Shown: positions 1-7,288 of the stretch, one piece after another
Numbering within the stretch: position 1 is the stretch's first letter
Layout of the letters: each line of letters starts with the position of its first letter
Assembly (NCBI GenBank): GCA_003157015.1
Contig: PMIJ01000083.1
Location: 1-33,454, forward strand
Origin: Bacteroidales bacterium
GTDB taxonomy: Bacteria; Bacteroidota; Bacteroidia; Bacteroidales; VadinHA17
DNA length: 33,454 nucleotides
Reading direction: 5' to 3'
Position numbers and translations under genes: made by a program
Notes under the pieces: model-generated
Databases searched by the model: none
What the model saw: the letters and a program-made list of their open reading frames with translations, nothing else
Told to the model about the DNA's origin: nothing

Positions 1-38
1 AATCACTCACTTCCTACTCGATTGGTTTAACGGGTCAA

Positions 39-70
39 ATGGCTCAGTGGCACAATGGCTCGGTGGCTCA
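39..70. repeat. 8-bp degenerate tandem array, 4 units
   Basis: Four consecutive 8-bp units alternate between ATGGCTCR and GTGGCWCA forms. The array is non-coding and belongs to the group of short-period arrays found in most gaps of this window. Confidence 0.6.
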
Positions 71-183
71 TAGGAAAAGACTTATTACCTGATAGTTGAA
101 ACATCGATTATCATTTTAATGTTTACTTTTGCTCTTAAGATAGCCTATCACTCATAATACATCATCCATTTGTTGCCCATGGG

Positions 184-215
184 CCTTTGCGCCCCTGTGC
201 ACCTGCGCCCTGGCG
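184..215. repeat. 8-bp GC-rich degenerate tandem array, 4 units
   Basis: Four 8-bp units, CCTTTGCG, CCCCTGTG, CACCTGCG and CCCTGGCG, share a CC....[TG]G pattern ending mostly in GCG. The array is strikingly GC-rich inside an AT-rich gap. Function is unknown. Confidence 0.5.
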
Positions 216-386
216 TCTTTAGCTATCACTAAAATATTCTTCGAATTTTAGACGTGTTTATTCAATAATTTATTATCTTTAACAAAGAAAGCCAGTTCGT
301 TGTTCTTCGATCTTTGTAAGTATCTGTGTTCAAGGTAATTTGCCAATTCTAAAAACTAACTTTTTGTTGATTTAAGTTATAATTCA

Positions 387-1706
387 TTGAAGTACCTGAT
401 CTATTATATTCTCTTTTCTTCTTTTTTTCTTTCTGCCTGTCACAGGAAAGCATCTAATGTAATAACATACAATCTGAAGCACTCTGTTTATCTGGAAACG
501 ATCGAAGCAGAAGGGACAGTGCAGGCAGTTAACAATAATATTGTGGTTACTCCCCGGGTTTACTCGGGATTGCAAGTGGCCCGCCTCGCAAAAGAGGGAG
601 CTTTTGTAAGAAAAGGCGATACGATCTGCATTCTGGCTGCCCCTGATCTGATGAACACATTTGAGCAATTTAATACAGACCTGAAGAAAATGGAAGGTGC
701 GAAGGATTCACTTGAAGCTATTCAGGCTATGCAACTCTCTTTGCTGGAAGCACAGGTTGCAACTAACGAGGCCCAAATGGATATTACAATGTTAGATTCG
801 TTACAGCTGAAATTTGCGCCAGCGGTGAAGCAAAAACTAATCACTCTGGAAATGGAGAAAGTGAAAATAGAAAAACTAAAACTTGAAAAGAAACTTGCAG
901 CCCAGAAGAAAATAGCCAGTTCAGAGCTCGCTCAGATCGGATCAAGGATAATGATGCAGAAAAACAGGATCCAGATGTTCCAGAGTCAGATAAATTCTCT
1001 TTATATAGTTTCCGCATGCGATGGATTTGTTATACATGCAGAAACGCCTTCGTTTCAAATTTACGGCGGTTCAACAGTTGGTGGAAAAATAGAAGAGGGG
1101 AGTAAAGTATTTAACACTATGCCTTTATTGCAGATCCCGGATATCTCCAAAATGCAGGTATCGGTTGAAGTGCCTGAGGCTGATTATAAAAGGATAAACA
1201 CTGACCAGAGGGTTGAAATCAAGATCGAGTCAATTTCGAACCTTGAAACGACAGGGAAAATTATCAGAAAATCACTTGCAACGAAAAACAGAGATGAAAA
1301 ATCAGCAATCAAATCATACGAGGTTATTCTAAGTGTGGATAGCTGTGATTCAAATATGAAACCTGGTCTGAGTGCTTTATGCAGGATAATCATTGATGAG
1401 GTGAAAGATACAATCGTTGTCCCCTCGGCCGCGATTTTTGCTAAAGACAGCACTAAAATCGTATATGTCGCAAACGGCAATAAATTTCTACCGGTTCCGA
1501 TAGAAACAGGTACATCAAACAGTTCAGAGAGCATTGTATCAAAAGGACTTATTGGTAATGAAACAATAGCCCTGATGGAGCCTCCCTACTCATTGGTATC
1601 CCATGCAGCGAAGTCGAAAAATTCTCTTAAGAACAAATCAGAATCACACGTAAGAGATACATTAAAAAAAGACACATTAAATAAAATTGTAATACTGAAG
1701 AAATAG
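387..1706 (+). CDS. Periplasmic adaptor lipoprotein (HlyD/RND type), first of three
   Basis: Likely membrane-fusion subunit that joins an inner-membrane transporter to a TolC-like channel. The 439-residue product starts with a lipoprotein signal (hydrophobic stretch, then a lipobox ending LSAC at Cys18). A lipoyl/barrel-sandwich half follows (about 30-80, with the usual KGDTI turn), then a long charged coiled coil (about 85-195), the second lipoyl half, a beta-barrel (PDISKMQVSVEVPEAD) and a membrane-proximal domain with a PGLSALCRI-type strand. The start is TTG at 387; no upstream in-frame ATG is seen, and a later ATG would remove the signal. The last 35 or so residues are Lys/Ser-rich and look like an extra tail. 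It is 29 bp ahead of the second adaptor and probably in one operon with it. The family call is firm; the substrate is unknown. Confidence 0.85.
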   Translation: MKYLIYYILFSSFFLSACHRKASNVITYNLKHSVYLETIEAEGTVQAVNNNIVVTPRVYSGLQVARLAKEGAFVRKGDTICILAAPDLMNTFEQFNTDLKKMEGAKDSLEAIQAMQLSLLEAQVATNEAQMDITMLDSLQLKFAPAVKQKLITLEMEKVKIEKLKLEKKLAAQKKIASSELAQIGSRIMMQKNRIQMFQSQINSLYIVSACDGFVIHAETPSFQIYGGSTVGGKIEEGSKVFNTMPLLQIPDISKMQVSVEVPEADYKRINTDQRVEIKIESISNLETTGKIIRKSLATKNRDEKSAIKSYEVILSVDSCDSNMKPGLSALCRIIIDEVKDTIVVPSAAIFAKDSTKIVYVANGNKFLPVPIETGTSNSSESIVSKGLIGNETIALMEPPYSLVSHAAKSKNSLKNKSESHVRDTLKKDTLNKIVILKK

Positions 1707-1735
1707 CCGTAAATCATCTGTAAAAAAGTATACTA

Positions 1736-2962
1736 ATGAACAAAGTAATTATTCTCCTTTTCTGTATCGGACTAATTTCATGCAGGGGGAAAAAAGCAGC
1801 TCAGGAGGTTCAGACAACCTTCGTTAAAAAAGGCACATTCACGGAGGAACTGACTGAGGTGGGAAATGTGAAAGCCGTTAACTCCGTCAACATAAATGCA
1901 CCTAATATATCGTACCGGTATGGTGGTCTTAAAATCACCAAAATGACTACTGATGGCAAAGAAGTTGAAAAAGGTGATACTGTCATGGTATTTGATCCAT
2001 CCGAAATAAAAAAGGCTATAATTAATGCCCAGCAGCAACTTGAAATAGCAACTGCCGAATTTGAAAAATTAAAGGCAACTCAGCAATCAGAAATAGAGGA
2101 TCTTGAATCGGATCTAGAGATATCCCGTATATCGCAGGAGATTTCGAAAATTAATTTCGATCAGGCTGTTTATGAGTCGGAGGTAACAAAGAAAGAGATC
2201 AATCTTAAACTTGAAACAGCGAATATTGCGCTTGCACGTGCAAAAGAACAGATAGAGAACAAGAAGAAGATCCAGCAGGAGGAAATTTATCAGAAAACAT
2301 TAAATATTAAACAATTAACAGCAACACTAGATGATGCAACGAGGTCTGTGAACAGTCTTTTTGTGATAAGCCCGAGCAGCGGAATAGCAATACTAAAAGA
2401 TAACTGGATGACTAATCAGAAATGGCAGGTAGGTGATCAGCCATATTCCGGAACTTCGTTAATTGAGCTTCCTGATATGGATGCCATGCTGGCCGAGGTG
2501 AAAATCAATGAGGTGGATATAGCTAAAGTTGCTACGGGTCTTAAAGTCGAGATTAAACCTGATGCATTCTCAGATTCAACTTTTAAAGGCAAAGTTACTG
2601 CAGTTGCCAACCTTGCACAAAATAAAGACTCAAAGTCAAAAATTAAAATTTTCCCCGTGCAGATTGTTATAGATGGAAAATCAAAAAGTCTGTTACCAGG
2701 ACTGACGGTAAGCTGCAAAATAATAATCAGGGAAATTCCCGGAATACTATACATCCCTATTGATGCTATTTTTAAGGATCAGACGAATGACTTTGTTTAT
2801 GCAAGAACAAATTCAGGTTTTAAAAGAAAACCCGTCAAAATCGGATCAGTTAATTCTGATTTTGCCATAATTTCAGAGGGATTAAAGGAAAATGAAGAGC
2901 TTGCATTAACAGATCCGTATCTTAACAAGGAGGAAATCAAAGCACAAAGCAAAAGCAAATAA
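1736..2962 (+). CDS. Periplasmic adaptor lipoprotein (HlyD/RND type), second of three
   Basis: Second membrane-fusion subunit, 408 residues. A short signal peptide ends in the lipobox LISC (Cys16). A lipoyl half follows (VEKGDTVMVFDPSE), then a long coiled-coil hairpin (about 90-200), the returning lipoyl half with the signature WQVGDQPYSG, and a barrel region (ELPDMDAMLAEVKINEVD). The barrel and lipoyl signatures match the third adaptor far better than the first, so adaptors two and three look like closer paralogues. The region around LLPGLTVSCKII is the usual membrane-proximal strand. ATG at 1736 is the only start that keeps the signal peptide. The next gene follows after 51 bp. Confidence 0.87.
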   Translation: MNKVIILLFCIGLISCRGKKAAQEVQTTFVKKGTFTEELTEVGNVKAVNSVNINAPNISYRYGGLKITKMTTDGKEVEKGDTVMVFDPSEIKKAIINAQQQLEIATAEFEKLKATQQSEIEDLESDLEISRISQEISKINFDQAVYESEVTKKEINLKLETANIALARAKEQIENKKKIQQEEIYQKTLNIKQLTATLDDATRSVNSLFVISPSSGIAILKDNWMTNQKWQVGDQPYSGTSLIELPDMDAMLAEVKINEVDIAKVATGLKVEIKPDAFSDSTFKGKVTAVANLAQNKDSKSKIKIFPVQIVIDGKSKSLLPGLTVSCKIIIREIPGILYIPIDAIFKDQTNDFVYARTNSGFKRKPVKIGSVNSDFAIISEGLKENEELALTDPYLNKEEIKAQSKSK

Positions 2963-3013
2963 CCGGTCTGTTCATCTAAATTACCCTTCATCGAAAATAC
3001 AAATATTTTCCTG

Positions 3014-4288
3014 ATGCTCACTCAAAAGATTAGTAAAAACAAAATGAATATAAGAAGAAGATTATTTCCGATTCCCCGGTATTTTAATTGTAGGACAAAT
3101 TTCATTTTATTTCTGTTCTTGATCTCATTGTCAATTTCCTGCAGCAAAGGTACACAAGAGGTTTTTACAGTTATGTCCGGGTCGTTTATGCAGTCAATAA
3201 AGCAGACAGGTGAGCTTGAAGCTGTAAAGGCATCTTTTATCCCTATGCCTGATATAGACTGGCAGTATGGCTACCAGTTTAAAATAATCGGATTGACAGA
3301 TCACGGTAAAATTGTCCATAAAGGCGACTCTATTCTTAAGCTGGATCCTACATCTGTTTATAAGTTCATAATTGAAAGGGAAGATATGCTTGAAAATGAG
3401 CTGGCAGATGCAAAAAAACAAGTGGTACAGAGTGAAAATAATATACAGGATCTTAATGCTCAGCTCAAAAGTGAACAGGCTGCATATGATCTGAAAAAAC
3501 TTGAAGTAGACAGAAGTAAATTTGATACTGAAGTAAAAAAAAGAATTAAGGAGCTTGAGTTTCAGCAGGAGACTATAAAACTTAATAAAGTAAAACGGAA
3601 TCTGGACCTCAAACCCAAACTTGACGATTTTGACCAGCATATTCAGAGGATCAAGGTAGTGCAGCGTCAAAATGAGCTGAATAATGCAAAAGAAGCTCTG
3701 AAGCTTTTTCTACTAAAGTCTCCTCTTGACGGCATATTTCAGGTTGCAGTAAACGAGTGGACCGATAACCCTCAGATGTGGAAAGTGGGCGATACTCCTT
3801 ATCAGGGCCAGATACTTGCAAGTATTCCCGATGTTACCTGGATGAAAATAAAAACCTACATAAATGAGTCTGATGTAAAAAGAGTTCATAAGGGAATGAA
3901 GGTTATTGTAAGGCTCGATGCCCTTCCTTCGGTACCTTTTAAAGGAAGTATAACCGAAATCAGTAAAATATGTGTGTCACGTGACAAAGAAAAAGTCTTT
4001 AATGTAGTTGTTGGAATTGATGAATCTGATCTTCGTCTTAAGCCAGGTATGACTGTTAATTGCGAGTATATTCTTTATGAATCAGACAAAAATATGTTTG
4101 TACCCAATAATTGCCTGTTCAAAGAAAAAGGTCATGCTTATGTTTTTCTTAAGAAAGGCGGGTCAGTGCGGAAGATTGAAGTGCAGGCTGGTGCTGCAAA
4201 TATTAATCATACTGTCATAACTGGTGAGGTGAAACCCGGTCAGAAACTTGTGCCTTTTAGTGATGTTTTAAATTCAAAAAATCTTTAG
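3014..4288 (+). CDS. Periplasmic adaptor lipoprotein (HlyD/RND type), third of three
   Basis: Third membrane-fusion subunit, 424 residues from ATG 3014. A second ATG at 3044 (residue 11) would give a shorter, more usual n-region and may be the true start. The hydrophobic stretch ends in the lipobox SISC (Cys43). Domains in order are a lipoyl half with HKGDSILKLDPT, a coiled coil of about 110 residues, the returning lipoyl half with MWKVGDTPYQG, a barrel (SIPDVTWMKIKTYINESD), and a membrane-proximal domain with LKPGMTVNCEYIL. It lies 2 bp ahead of the ABC permease, which indicates tight co-transcription and makes this the most likely direct partner of that permease. Confidence 0.86.
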   Translation: MLTQKISKNKMNIRRRLFPIPRYFNCRTNFILFLFLISLSISCSKGTQEVFTVMSGSFMQSIKQTGELEAVKASFIPMPDIDWQYGYQFKIIGLTDHGKIVHKGDSILKLDPTSVYKFIIEREDMLENELADAKKQVVQSENNIQDLNAQLKSEQAAYDLKKLEVDRSKFDTEVKKRIKELEFQQETIKLNKVKRNLDLKPKLDDFDQHIQRIKVVQRQNELNNAKEALKLFLLKSPLDGIFQVAVNEWTDNPQMWKVGDTPYQGQILASIPDVTWMKIKTYINESDVKRVHKGMKVIVRLDALPSVPFKGSITEISKICVSRDKEKVFNVVVGIDESDLRLKPGMTVNCEYILYESDKNMFVPNNCLFKEKGHAYVFLKKGGSVRKIEVQAGAANINHTVITGEVKPGQKLVPFSDVLNSKNL

Positions 4289-4290
4289 TT

Positions 4291-5529
4291 ATGCATTATG
4301 CAGAAAATTTAAATATTGCCCGGTTAGGCTTGATTGACCATAAATTCCGTTCATTTCTAACCATGCTTGGGATTATTTTTGGAACCGCTTCCGTTATTGC
4401 GATGGTTTCTATCGGAGAAGGGGCTAAAAAACAAGCCATCGCAAAATACCAGGATCTTGGCATAAATAATATTATAGTTCGTGATAAAGATCTGACTGAT
4501 CCTGAGCTTGAAGCGGTGAGAATGAAATTTTCGCAGGGGCTGTCAATAAAGGACGCGGACGCAATTCGTGAGATTGTTCCCGGTGTTTCAGATGTTGCTC
4601 CCCAGTCTGAAGTAAAATTGGAAGCGAAATATGCTGATAAATCATCTAAAGCCACAGTCATTGGGATAACGCCATCTATCCTTAAAATACTTAATTATCA
4701 GACTGATAAAGGTCAGTTTTTAACTGAAGATCATTATCAGCGACAACTTAAAGTTTGTATTCTCGGCTCTGCGATTGCCCGTTCACTATTCGGATATGAT
4801 AATCCGATTTCGCAAAGTGTAAAATTAGGTGATCAGTGGTTTGAAGTTATTGGTGTAATGCAAAACAAAGCACTTTTTACTGAAACAGTTGGTGAACTGG
4901 CAGCACGCGACCTGAACAATGATATCTATATTCCACTGTCAACCTTCACCAGGCGCATCCCACGGGATAATCAGTTCTCCAGTGAAGTTAAGCAGCTTAC
5001 TGTAAAGCTCGATAAATCTGACCGGCTTGTGGAGTCAGCTGCAGTTATAAGAAGCATACTGATGCGGCGCCATTTCAGCAATGATGATTTCAGTATAATT
5101 GTACCGTATGAATTACTAAAGCAGGAAGAAAAGGAACGAAGGATTTACAACCTTTTACTGGCTTCAATTGCAGCCATATCATTGATTGTGGGGGGGATTG
5201 GTATAATGAACATAATGCTGGCATCAGTACTGGAAAGGACGAATGAAATTGGAATCCGCAGGGCAATCGGTGGCCGTAAGTCTGACATCATGAGCCAGTT
5301 CATTACAGAAGCCGTTGTCCTGAGCATTTCAGGAGGCATCATAGGGGTAATATTTGGAATATCTCTGTCTCTTGGAATATCTCTTGCCACAGATGTAAAG
5401 ACAAGCATTACTTTGTATTCAATAATCATTGCGTTTGGCTTTTCGGTTCTTGTCGGAGTAACCTTCGGATATTTACCGGCCAAAAATGCAGCAAACCTGA
5501 AACCAATTGAGTCAATCCGTCATGAGTGA
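4291..5529 (+). CDS. MacB/FtsX-like ABC transporter permease without ATPase domain
   Basis: Inner-membrane permease of the type VII (mechanotransmission) ABC class. The 412 residues carry the MacB_PCD plus FtsX layout: an N-terminal amphipathic stretch and TM1 (about 22-41, ending in the typical VSIGEGAKKQ), a large periplasmic domain (about 45-285), then three TM helices (about 288-313, 341-363, 373-393). The cytoplasmic loop ERTNEIGIRRAIGG between TM2 and TM3 is the usual ATPase coupling helix. The C-terminus ends in the family-typical P-I-x-x-[IL]-R. It has no nucleotide-binding domain, and none is encoded between 1 and 7200. A LolD/MacB-type ATPase must therefore come from upstream of the window or elsewhere. 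It sits between the three adaptors and a TolC-like protein, so a tripartite exporter is the natural reading. Confidence 0.9.
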   Translation: MHYAENLNIARLGLIDHKFRSFLTMLGIIFGTASVIAMVSIGEGAKKQAIAKYQDLGINNIIVRDKDLTDPELEAVRMKFSQGLSIKDADAIREIVPGVSDVAPQSEVKLEAKYADKSSKATVIGITPSILKILNYQTDKGQFLTEDHYQRQLKVCILGSAIARSLFGYDNPISQSVKLGDQWFEVIGVMQNKALFTETVGELAARDLNNDIYIPLSTFTRRIPRDNQFSSEVKQLTVKLDKSDRLVESAAVIRSILMRRHFSNDDFSIIVPYELLKQEEKERRIYNLLLASIAAISLIVGGIGIMNIMLASVLERTNEIGIRRAIGGRKSDIMSQFITEAVVLSISGGIIGVIFGISLSLGISLATDVKTSITLYSIIIAFGFSVLVGVTFGYLPAKNAANLKPIESIRHE

Positions 5530-5621
5530 TGGCTTAGGGCGCAGAGCACAGTGCTCAGGGCAAGGAACAAAGAGGAAAGAGGTATGAGGAGTGAGGAAAA
5601 CGCATAACCTGTAGCCAGAAC

Positions 5622-5691
5622 CAGTACCGAGTACCCAGTACCGAGTACCCAGTAGCCAGAAACAAGTAACCAGCAACCAGTAACCAGTAAT
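5622..5691. repeat. 7-bp degenerate tandem array, 10 units, directly before the TolC-like gene
   Basis: Ten consecutive 7-bp units run CAGTACC, GAGTACC, CAGTACC, GAGTACC, CAGTAGC, CAGAAAC, AAGTAAC, CAGCAAC, CAGTAAC, CAGTAAT. The first half drifts around [CG]AGTACC and the second half around CAGTAAC. The array ends 9 bp before the ATG at 5701, inside what should be an operon, and fills much of the gap after the permease stop at 5529. Confidence 0.8.
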
Positions 5692-5700
5692 CAAAACACG

Positions 5701-7200
5701 ATGCATCACTTAAAAAAATCAATTTCAGTTTTATTGCTCTTAATTTCAATTGCTCCTTTAATTTCTTCACAACAGATTTACAATCTTGATCTGGAGTCAA
5801 GTATTGAATTAGCAAAAGAACGAAGTAAGATTATGCTCAAATTAAACGAAAGTTTGAAGCAAGCATCCTTTGACCTGAAAGCGGCAACAAGCAGCCTCAA
5901 AACGCATGTAAATATGAATCTTACAATCCCGCAATACACTGAAACAGTAAATCAGTTTCAGGATAGCGCCGGGATTAGTTTTTACCCGGTGCGTCAGAAC
6001 CAGCTGAGCAGCACTCTGACAATCAACCAGCCACTACCTACGGATGGTTTCCTATATATTACTTCAGGAGCGGAAAGTTTTGCAGACTATTATGCACATG
6101 ACCGGAATGCACAAATTTCTTCAAGCATAGGATTGCAGCAGCCTATAGCCGCATTCTTTGGCTATAACCAGTTACAGATGGGATTTAAGCAGGCAACACT
6201 TGCCTATGATCTGTCTTCTAAACAATTAAAAAGACAAGAACTTGACCTTGTATATGATATAAGCCAGGCCTTTTTCAGTCTGCTCTCTTTTCATGAGCAG
6301 ATGAACATTGCCCAGATGGGTTTAAACAGACAGCAGGAGGCTTATAATATTGCACAGAACAAATTCAAAGCGGGTCTGATACGTGAAGTAGAGGCTCTCC
6401 AGATGGAAGTTGATTTAAGCGCAGCTGTAAATAACTATGATATTGCCACTGTAGACTACTATTCACAGGTTGCTCTTTTTAAGGAAAAATTAGGTATCAA
6501 CCTAACTGACAGTGTAGTAATTAAAAGCGACCTGAGTTACAATCAGGTATATGTTGACCCTGAGAAGGCTGTTGCTTTAGCGCTTGAAAATCGCCTTGAA
6601 CTGAAAGAAAATGAAATTCAGATTGAATTGTCACAGATGGAGATAAGGAAAAGAAAAGCTGCTGGAAGAATAAATGGGAATATATTATTGAACTACAACT
6701 TTATCGGTGTCAATAAGAGCGACCTGGCAATACCCCTGGGATCTTCGATGGATTATTCATGGCAGAATATGATGAGCAGGAAGGGCAGCTTCGGGGTTGG
6801 GCTAACTGTGAATATTCCTATTATAGACTGGGGTGAAAACCGGGCAAAAGTAAACAGTGCACTGGCGACTCTGAAGGAAAATCAGATTCAGCAGGATGCA
6901 GACAAAGTTACCATTGAACGCGACATCCGCACAACCGTAAACAGATTGCAGAGCAACCTTAAAAGGTTACAATTGCTTGAGAAAAACGTTGTGGTTGCTG
7001 AAAAGAGCTTCGAAATTTCACGGCAGCGATATGCAAACGGAGATATTGACAGTCAGGCTATGGCGCTGGAACGAGAAAGATTAAACACAGCTTATTTGTC
7101 ACGACTCGAATCATTTATAAATTATAAACTTCTCTTATCAGATGTAATGCGCAAGACTTTTTTCGATTTTGAGAAAAATGTTTCTATGATAGATCAATGA
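5701..7200 (+). CDS. TolC-like outer membrane efflux protein
   Basis: Outer-membrane channel subunit of a tripartite exporter, 499 residues, close to the usual TolC/OprM size. It has a Sec signal peptide of about 23 residues (hydrophobic run, then ISSQQIYN). Two OEP-type repeats follow, each rich in long heptad-like helices. The first holds LVYDISQAFFSLLSFHEQM and NKFKAGLIREVEALQMEVD; the second holds ERDIRTTVNRLQSNLKRLQ and RQRYANGDIDSQAMALERE. The K/R-[FY]-x-x-G pattern in both halves is the usual TolC repeat signature. It follows the permease in the same orientation after 171 bp of repeat-filled DNA, so co-transcription is likely but not shown. Confidence 0.88.
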   Translation: MHHLKKSISVLLLLISIAPLISSQQIYNLDLESSIELAKERSKIMLKLNESLKQASFDLKAATSSLKTHVNMNLTIPQYTETVNQFQDSAGISFYPVRQNQLSSTLTINQPLPTDGFLYITSGAESFADYYAHDRNAQISSSIGLQQPIAAFFGYNQLQMGFKQATLAYDLSSKQLKRQELDLVYDISQAFFSLLSFHEQMNIAQMGLNRQQEAYNIAQNKFKAGLIREVEALQMEVDLSAAVNNYDIATVDYYSQVALFKEKLGINLTDSVVIKSDLSYNQVYVDPEKAVALALENRLELKENEIQIELSQMEIRKRKAAGRINGNILLNYNFIGVNKSDLAIPLGSSMDYSWQNMMSRKGSFGVGLTVNIPIIDWGENRAKVNSALATLKENQIQQDADKVTIERDIRTTVNRLQSNLKRLQLLEKNVVVAEKSFEISRQRYANGDIDSQAMALERERLNTAYLSRLESFINYKLLLSDVMRKTFFDFEKNVSMIDQ

Positions 7201-7201
7201 C

Positions 7202-7288
7202 ACATGACGCACGACACACGACACAAGGCAAAACTTAAATAATACTTTTCCGTTAGTCTTGCGTCGTGAGCCTTGCATCTATTTTTTT
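7202..7288 (+). terminator. Hairpin plus T-run after the TolC-like gene
   Basis: An array of 7-bp units (ACATGAC, GCACGAC, ACACGAC, ACAAGGC) at 7202-7229 is mirrored by an imperfect inverted copy at 7256-7268 (11 of 13 bases pair). A run of seven T follows at 7281-7287. It lies between two convergent genes, where a bidirectional terminator is expected. The T-run already belongs to the 3' end of the minus-strand hydrolase gene. The termination role is inferred from position. Confidence 0.4.

Larger units (their letters stand above)
1..386. other. Non-coding leader with short degenerate tandem repeats
   Basis: No credible gene is seen in these 386 bases. Two degenerate 8-bp arrays can be read. 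At 39-70 there are four units (ATGGCTCA, GTGGCACA, ATGGCTCG, GTGGCTCA). At 184-215 there are four GC-rich units (CCTTTGCG, CCCCTGTG, CACCTGCG, CCCTGGCG). The rest is AT-rich and presumably holds the promoter of the efflux operon that starts at 387. I could not find a clean TTTG-N19-TAnnTTTG match. Confidence 0.6.

Noticed and set aside
3194..3670. 158-codon minus-strand ORF
   Set aside because: It lies wholly inside the third adaptor gene and its product is low-complexity, Phe/Leu/Ile-rich, as expected from the complement of Lys/Glu-rich coiled-coil codons.
5512..5815. Two minus-strand ORFs of 65 and 86 codons over the 7-bp array
   Set aside because: Their products are periodic translations of the repeat (GYWLLVT-like) and not proteins.
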